Assembly (NCBI GenBank): GCA_947495775.1
Contig: CANMAQ010000016.1
Location: 1-64,000, forward strand
Reading direction: 5' to 3'
From: Jejuia algarum
GTDB taxonomy: Bacteria; Bacteroidota; Bacteroidia; Flavobacteriales; Flavobacteriaceae
Length of the DNA stretch: 64,000 nucleotides
Position 1 is the first letter of the stretch. Each line of letters starts with the position of its first letter. The notes beneath the pieces are model-generated. The model was not told where the DNA came from and searched no databases. It saw only the letters and a program-made list of their open reading frames with translations. Shown here in pieces: positions 61,366 to 64,000 of this stretch. Both the position numbers and the translations under genes were made by a program.

Positions 61366-61620
61366 ATGATAAAACGCGAAGACCTCAAACAGGTCGCTAC
61401 TCCTGTACTTCAAAAAAAATATAAAACGTTTAAAATAGCTATAATAGTACTCGTCACTATTGTTAGTGTTATGGGTGCCATTAGTGTCTTAAATTGGCAA
61501 GCCAATGGCCTTAGTCCTACTGTACTATTGCCTGTGTTTTTTATTCCTATGGTTATTGTAAATTATTTGAGTTTTAAACGTATTAAGGATGAATTACGCT
61601 TAAGAATGCCTTCAAACTAA
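61366..61620 (+). CDS. Small two-TM membrane protein
   Basis: The start is ATG 61366 (MIKREDLKQVA); an earlier in-frame ATG lies inside the M1 gene. The protein of 84 residues has two TM helices (about 22-42 and 49-67) and a basic tail. Function unknown; its position suggests co-expression with the M1 peptidase. Confidence 0.65.
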   Translation: MIKREDLKQVATPVLQKKYKTFKIAIIVLVTIVSVMGAISVLNWQANGLSPTVLLPVFFIPMVIVNYLSFKRIKDELRLRMPSN

Positions 61621-61629
61621 TAGCCTGTT

Positions 61630-61938
61630 TTGAATAATTGGAAACCATTTTTAATCCTTATAACACTTCATTTTATCTTTGGTTGCCTTGTGACACAAAA
61701 CTGTAGCGGTGAAGGTTGTATAATTGTCATTCCAACACTATATTATTTGACGGCAGTTATTTTATCGCATGTGCCTTACCTGTTTTTAAAACCATTTAAA
61801 ACTATTAAGAGCGATATATTACTCGCCTTTATTTTCCCTAGTTTTAGTCTATTTGCTCTTATTACCCTGGCCGTAAAATTTGGATTAAATGCGGCGTTAG
61901 ATACATCGCATTTCGTATGGATTGTTGTGTCTTTATGA
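61630..61938 (+). CDS. Small membrane protein of unknown function
   Basis: This 102-residue protein starts from TTG 61630; no ATG is available near the frame start. It has three hydrophobic segments and a Cys pair in QNCSGEGC (about 23-30). Only 9 bp after the preceding gene. No family recognised; moderate confidence that it is real, from length and hydrophobic pattern. Confidence 0.45.
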   Translation: MNNWKPFLILITLHFIFGCLVTQNCSGEGCIIVIPTLYYLTAVILSHVPYLFLKPFKTIKSDILLAFIFPSFSLFALITLAVKFGLNAALDTSHFVWIVVSL

Positions 61939-62084
61939 CCTAGTGTTATACTACAAGTATGCCTATTTTTGTTAAGACATAAATTCACCTAAAGTTTCAC
62001 TTATTATCTATGGTTTTGTAACATTAGTACACATTGCAGTACTATTCCATTTCATTACCTTTACCCCATCAACACAGTATCATT

Positions 62085-62462
62085 TTGAAATTCACTTACT
62101 CCAAAAAAGAAAAGCTTAAAAGCAAAGCGCTAATCGATCAATTATTTACAGAAGGGCAATCGGTTTCTGTGTTTCCACTACGTTTGGTCTATTTAGGCAC
62201 TGCTTTTGATGATGCTATTATAGCTAAAACAGGGGTTTCGGTAAGCAAACGCAATTTTAAAACTGCTGTAGATAGAAACCGAATAAAACGTTTGTTAAGA
62301 GAAGCTTACCGCTTAAATAAAGCACAGTTTTTTAACAATTTAACAACACCTCACGCGTTTATGATTTTGTACATTGGCAAAGACAAGCCCTCTTTAGTAC
62401 AACTGGAGACAAGTATGAAACGCCTTTTTGAAAAATTTTCGAAGCGGATCTCAACCCCTTAA
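62085..62462 (+). CDS. rnpA: Ribonuclease P protein component
   Basis: The start is TTG 62085 (M-KFTYSKKEKLKS), the family's usual N-terminus. An ATG 51 bp upstream would add an implausible tail. The protein of 125 residues carries GVSVSKRNFKTAVDRNRIKRLLREAYR, the conserved RNR basic helix that binds RNase P RNA and pre-tRNA leaders. It is followed by the DUF4349 and S41 genes, a common flavobacterial order; rpmH is not adjacent. Confidence 0.9.
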   Translation: MKFTYSKKEKLKSKALIDQLFTEGQSVSVFPLRLVYLGTAFDDAIIAKTGVSVSKRNFKTAVDRNRIKRLLREAYRLNKAQFFNNLTTPHAFMILYIGKDKPSLVQLETSMKRLFEKFSKRISTP

Positions 62463-62472
62463 AAGCATCTTT

Positions 62473-63297
62473 ATGAAGTTAGTGTCTTATCTTTTAGCTC
62501 TGGTTTTTCCTTTAATGTGTAGCCAACCACTTGACCGTGAAGCTACTCTAGAGACACAAGCAGACAGTGGTGTTTATGAAAGTGACATTGTAACCTCTAA
62601 AACCGCAGCACAGCAACCTGCTAGTACTATTCCTCAAAAACTGATTAAAACAGCTTATCTTAAGTTTGAAACGCCGCATATAGATACAACATACAATCAC
62701 CTTATAACTACAATAAAAGCGCGTAATGGTTTTGTACAAGATGACAATTCCAACACATCATATAACCGAATTACACGGCATTTAGTGGTTAGAATTCCAA
62801 CGACAAATTTTCAACCTTCACTAGATGCTATTACTAAAAAGGTATCGCATTTTGATACCAAACGCATTTCTGCCAAAGATGTTACCGAGACGTTTATTGA
62901 TATAGAAGCCCGTTTAAAAGCAAAACGCACATTAGAAGCCCGGTACTTAGACTTGTTAAAAAAAGCCCAAACAGTTAAAGAGGTCTTAGAAATAGAACGT
63001 GAACTCTCTGAAATACGGGAAGCTATCGAAGCCAAAGAAGGCCGTTTAAAATATTTACAGCATAAAGTAAACTTTAGTACTATAGATATTGAATTTTATA
63101 CCTTAACAAGCACGGCTCCCATAGGCAGTTCTTATGGCACTAAAATGTGGAATGCCATTAAAGGTGGTTTTGAAGGTATTTCTATTTTCTTTTTAGGCCT
63201 ATTATATATTTGGCCCCTTTTAGTATTTGTAATAATTGGTATATTTTTGCTTAGAAAGCGCCTTAAAAAGAGTAAAGACAAAAAAACAAACACATAA
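62473..63297 (+). CDS. DUF4349 envelope protein
   Basis: The start is ATG 62473 (MKLVSYLLA). This 274-residue protein has an N-terminal signal with possible lipobox P-L-M-C. The DUF4349 region has KLIKTAYLKFET...VQDDNSN...HLVVRIP and a long coiled coil (about 150-205, EARYLDLLKKAQTVKEVLEIERELSEIR), and a C-terminal TM helix (about 238-262) with basic tail. Role unknown; probably periplasmic and tethered. Confidence 0.85.
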   Translation: MKLVSYLLALVFPLMCSQPLDREATLETQADSGVYESDIVTSKTAAQQPASTIPQKLIKTAYLKFETPHIDTTYNHLITTIKARNGFVQDDNSNTSYNRITRHLVVRIPTTNFQPSLDAITKKVSHFDTKRISAKDVTETFIDIEARLKAKRTLEARYLDLLKKAQTVKEVLEIERELSEIREAIEAKEGRLKYLQHKVNFSTIDIEFYTLTSTAPIGSSYGTKMWNAIKGGFEGISIFFLGLLYIWPLLVFVIIGIFLLRKRLKKSKDKKTNT

Positions 63298-63299
63298 AT

Positions 63300-64000
63300 A
63301 TGACATTTTTTTTAAAAAAGAGAATCCTTATTCCCATTCTGCTATGTACCCTTTTTTTAAGTACAACAGCATTTAAAAACGATTTCTTTGAAATAGCAAA
63401 ACAGATTGAAATTTTCACAACGCTCTACAAAGAAATTAACATGAATTATGTGGATGAAACCAACCCAGGCGATCTTATGGATACGGCCATTAAAAGCATG
63501 CTAGACGATCTAGACCCTTACACGCGGTTTTTAAATGAACAGGATGTAGAATCTGCGCGTATTAATAACACTGGCGATTATACGGGTATAGGAGCCCGTA
63601 TAAGAACAAAAAAGCACAAACTTATCATATTAGAACCCTACAAAGATTATCCAGCAGATAAAGCAGGGCTTAAAGCAGGTGATGAAATTATTAAAGTGGG
63701 CGATATTGTAATAGCCGACTATAAAGACGATGCTGGAAACTTGTTAAAAGGCGCTTCGGGTTCTAAAGTAGACGTAACTTACAAACGCAACAACCAAACA
63801 AAAACAGCCACAATAGAACGTGCCGAAGTAGAGATTAAAGCTGTACCACATTACGACATGGTAGATGCCAAGACAGGTTATATTGTTTTAAGTAAATTTA
63901 ACCGTAAAGCTTCAGCAGAAACGGGCTATGCGCTAAGAGATTTAAAAGCCCAAGGTGCCGAACGTATTATTTTAGACCTAAGGGGAAATCCTGGTGGTTT
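63300..64000 (+). CDS. S41 (C-terminal processing) peptidase, 3' truncated by window
   Basis: ATG at 63300 follows the DUF4349 stop by 2 bp. The visible 233 residues have a signal peptide (about 5-25), an N-terminal S41 helical part with AIKSMLDDLDPYTRFL, a PDZ domain (about 95-170, containing DYPADKAGLKAGDEIIKVG) and the start of the peptidase core with TGYIVLSKF and LDLRGNPGG at the edge. The catalytic Ser-Lys lies beyond the window. Tail-specific protease CtpA-type, periplasmic. Confidence 0.88.
   Translation, partial: MTFFLKKRILIPILLCTLFLSTTAFKNDFFEIAKQIEIFTTLYKEINMNYVDETNPGDLMDTAIKSMLDDLDPYTRFLNEQDVESARINNTGDYTGIGARIRTKKHKLIILEPYKDYPADKAGLKAGDEIIKVGDIVIADYKDDAGNLLKGASGSKVDVTYKRNNQTKTATIERAEVEIKAVPHYDMVDAKTGYIVLSKFNRKASAETGYALRDLKAQGAERIILDLRGNPGG

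Noticed and set aside
1..64000. CRISPR array, prophage or rRNA operon
   Set aside because: No regularly spaced direct repeats, no phage structural genes and no rRNA sequence were seen; the only RNA gene recognised with confidence is the CAU tRNA.

Overview
The window is AT-rich chromosomal DNA from a member of the Bacteroidota, most likely a marine Flavobacteriaceae. Supporting signs are type IX secretion C-terminal sorting domains, SusC/FecA-style TonB receptors with carboxypeptidase-like N-domains, many lipoproteins, promoters of the TTG-N20-21-TAnnTTTG type, almost no Shine-Dalgarno sequences, and familiar flavobacterial neighbours (mce/rbfA/FtsX-like permease, rnpA/DUF4349/S41 peptidase). 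The right end is cut inside an S41 protease. The left end is cut inside what looks like a group II intron.

Layout. 1-4015: an accessory block of single minus-strand genes separated by palindromic repeats and by two decayed 3' ends of tyrosine-recombinase genes; it looks like a degraded, reversed integron-like cassette locus. 4209-9868 and 15218-19843: RNA-repair genes (TPR protein, PrfH, Ntn-hydrolase, nucleotidyltransferase, RtcB, PcfJ-like protein; then a CCA-adding-type enzyme, a divergent RtcB, an HD protein and a WYL regulator). Between them lie a probable small transcript, an S24/S26-like protein, an ARPP-1-like lipoprotein and a large T9SS surface protein. 19901-24684: envelope proteins of the DUF3857/transglutaminase type. 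24841-28017: three genes resembling a tripartite alpha-pore-forming toxin, followed upstream by a trypsin-like protease. 29453-35085: housekeeping (DUF5713, tRNA, mce, rbfA, permease, hydrolase, dus) and a secreted expansin-like protein. 35179-37321: an Lgt-like membrane protein overlapping a radical SAM enzyme of the tetraether-synthase (Tes/MJ0619) type. 38410-48601: lepA, then the glycogen genes glgA-glgC-glgB and a GH31 alpha-glucosidase. 48798-52147: a second accessory block built like the first (integrase remnant, inverted repeat, toxin/immunity-like pair, palindromic repeat, orphan lipoprotein), plus an IS110-type remnant. 52324-56606: an iron-uptake operon (small membrane protein, TonB receptor, PepSY protein). 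56972-64000: MBL hydrolase, subtilisin and M1 lipoproteins, rnpA, DUF4349 and S41 peptidase.

The strongest candidates for something new are (i) the two-part RNA-repair island with a clear divergent operator-like palindrome, (ii) the repeated architecture of integrase 3' end, inverted repeat and orphan gene, with a group II intron sitting in one of the repeats, (iii) the Lgt-like/Tes-like pair, and (iv) the tripartite pore-forming toxin operon. All functional statements rest on reading motifs by eye; no database search was possible.
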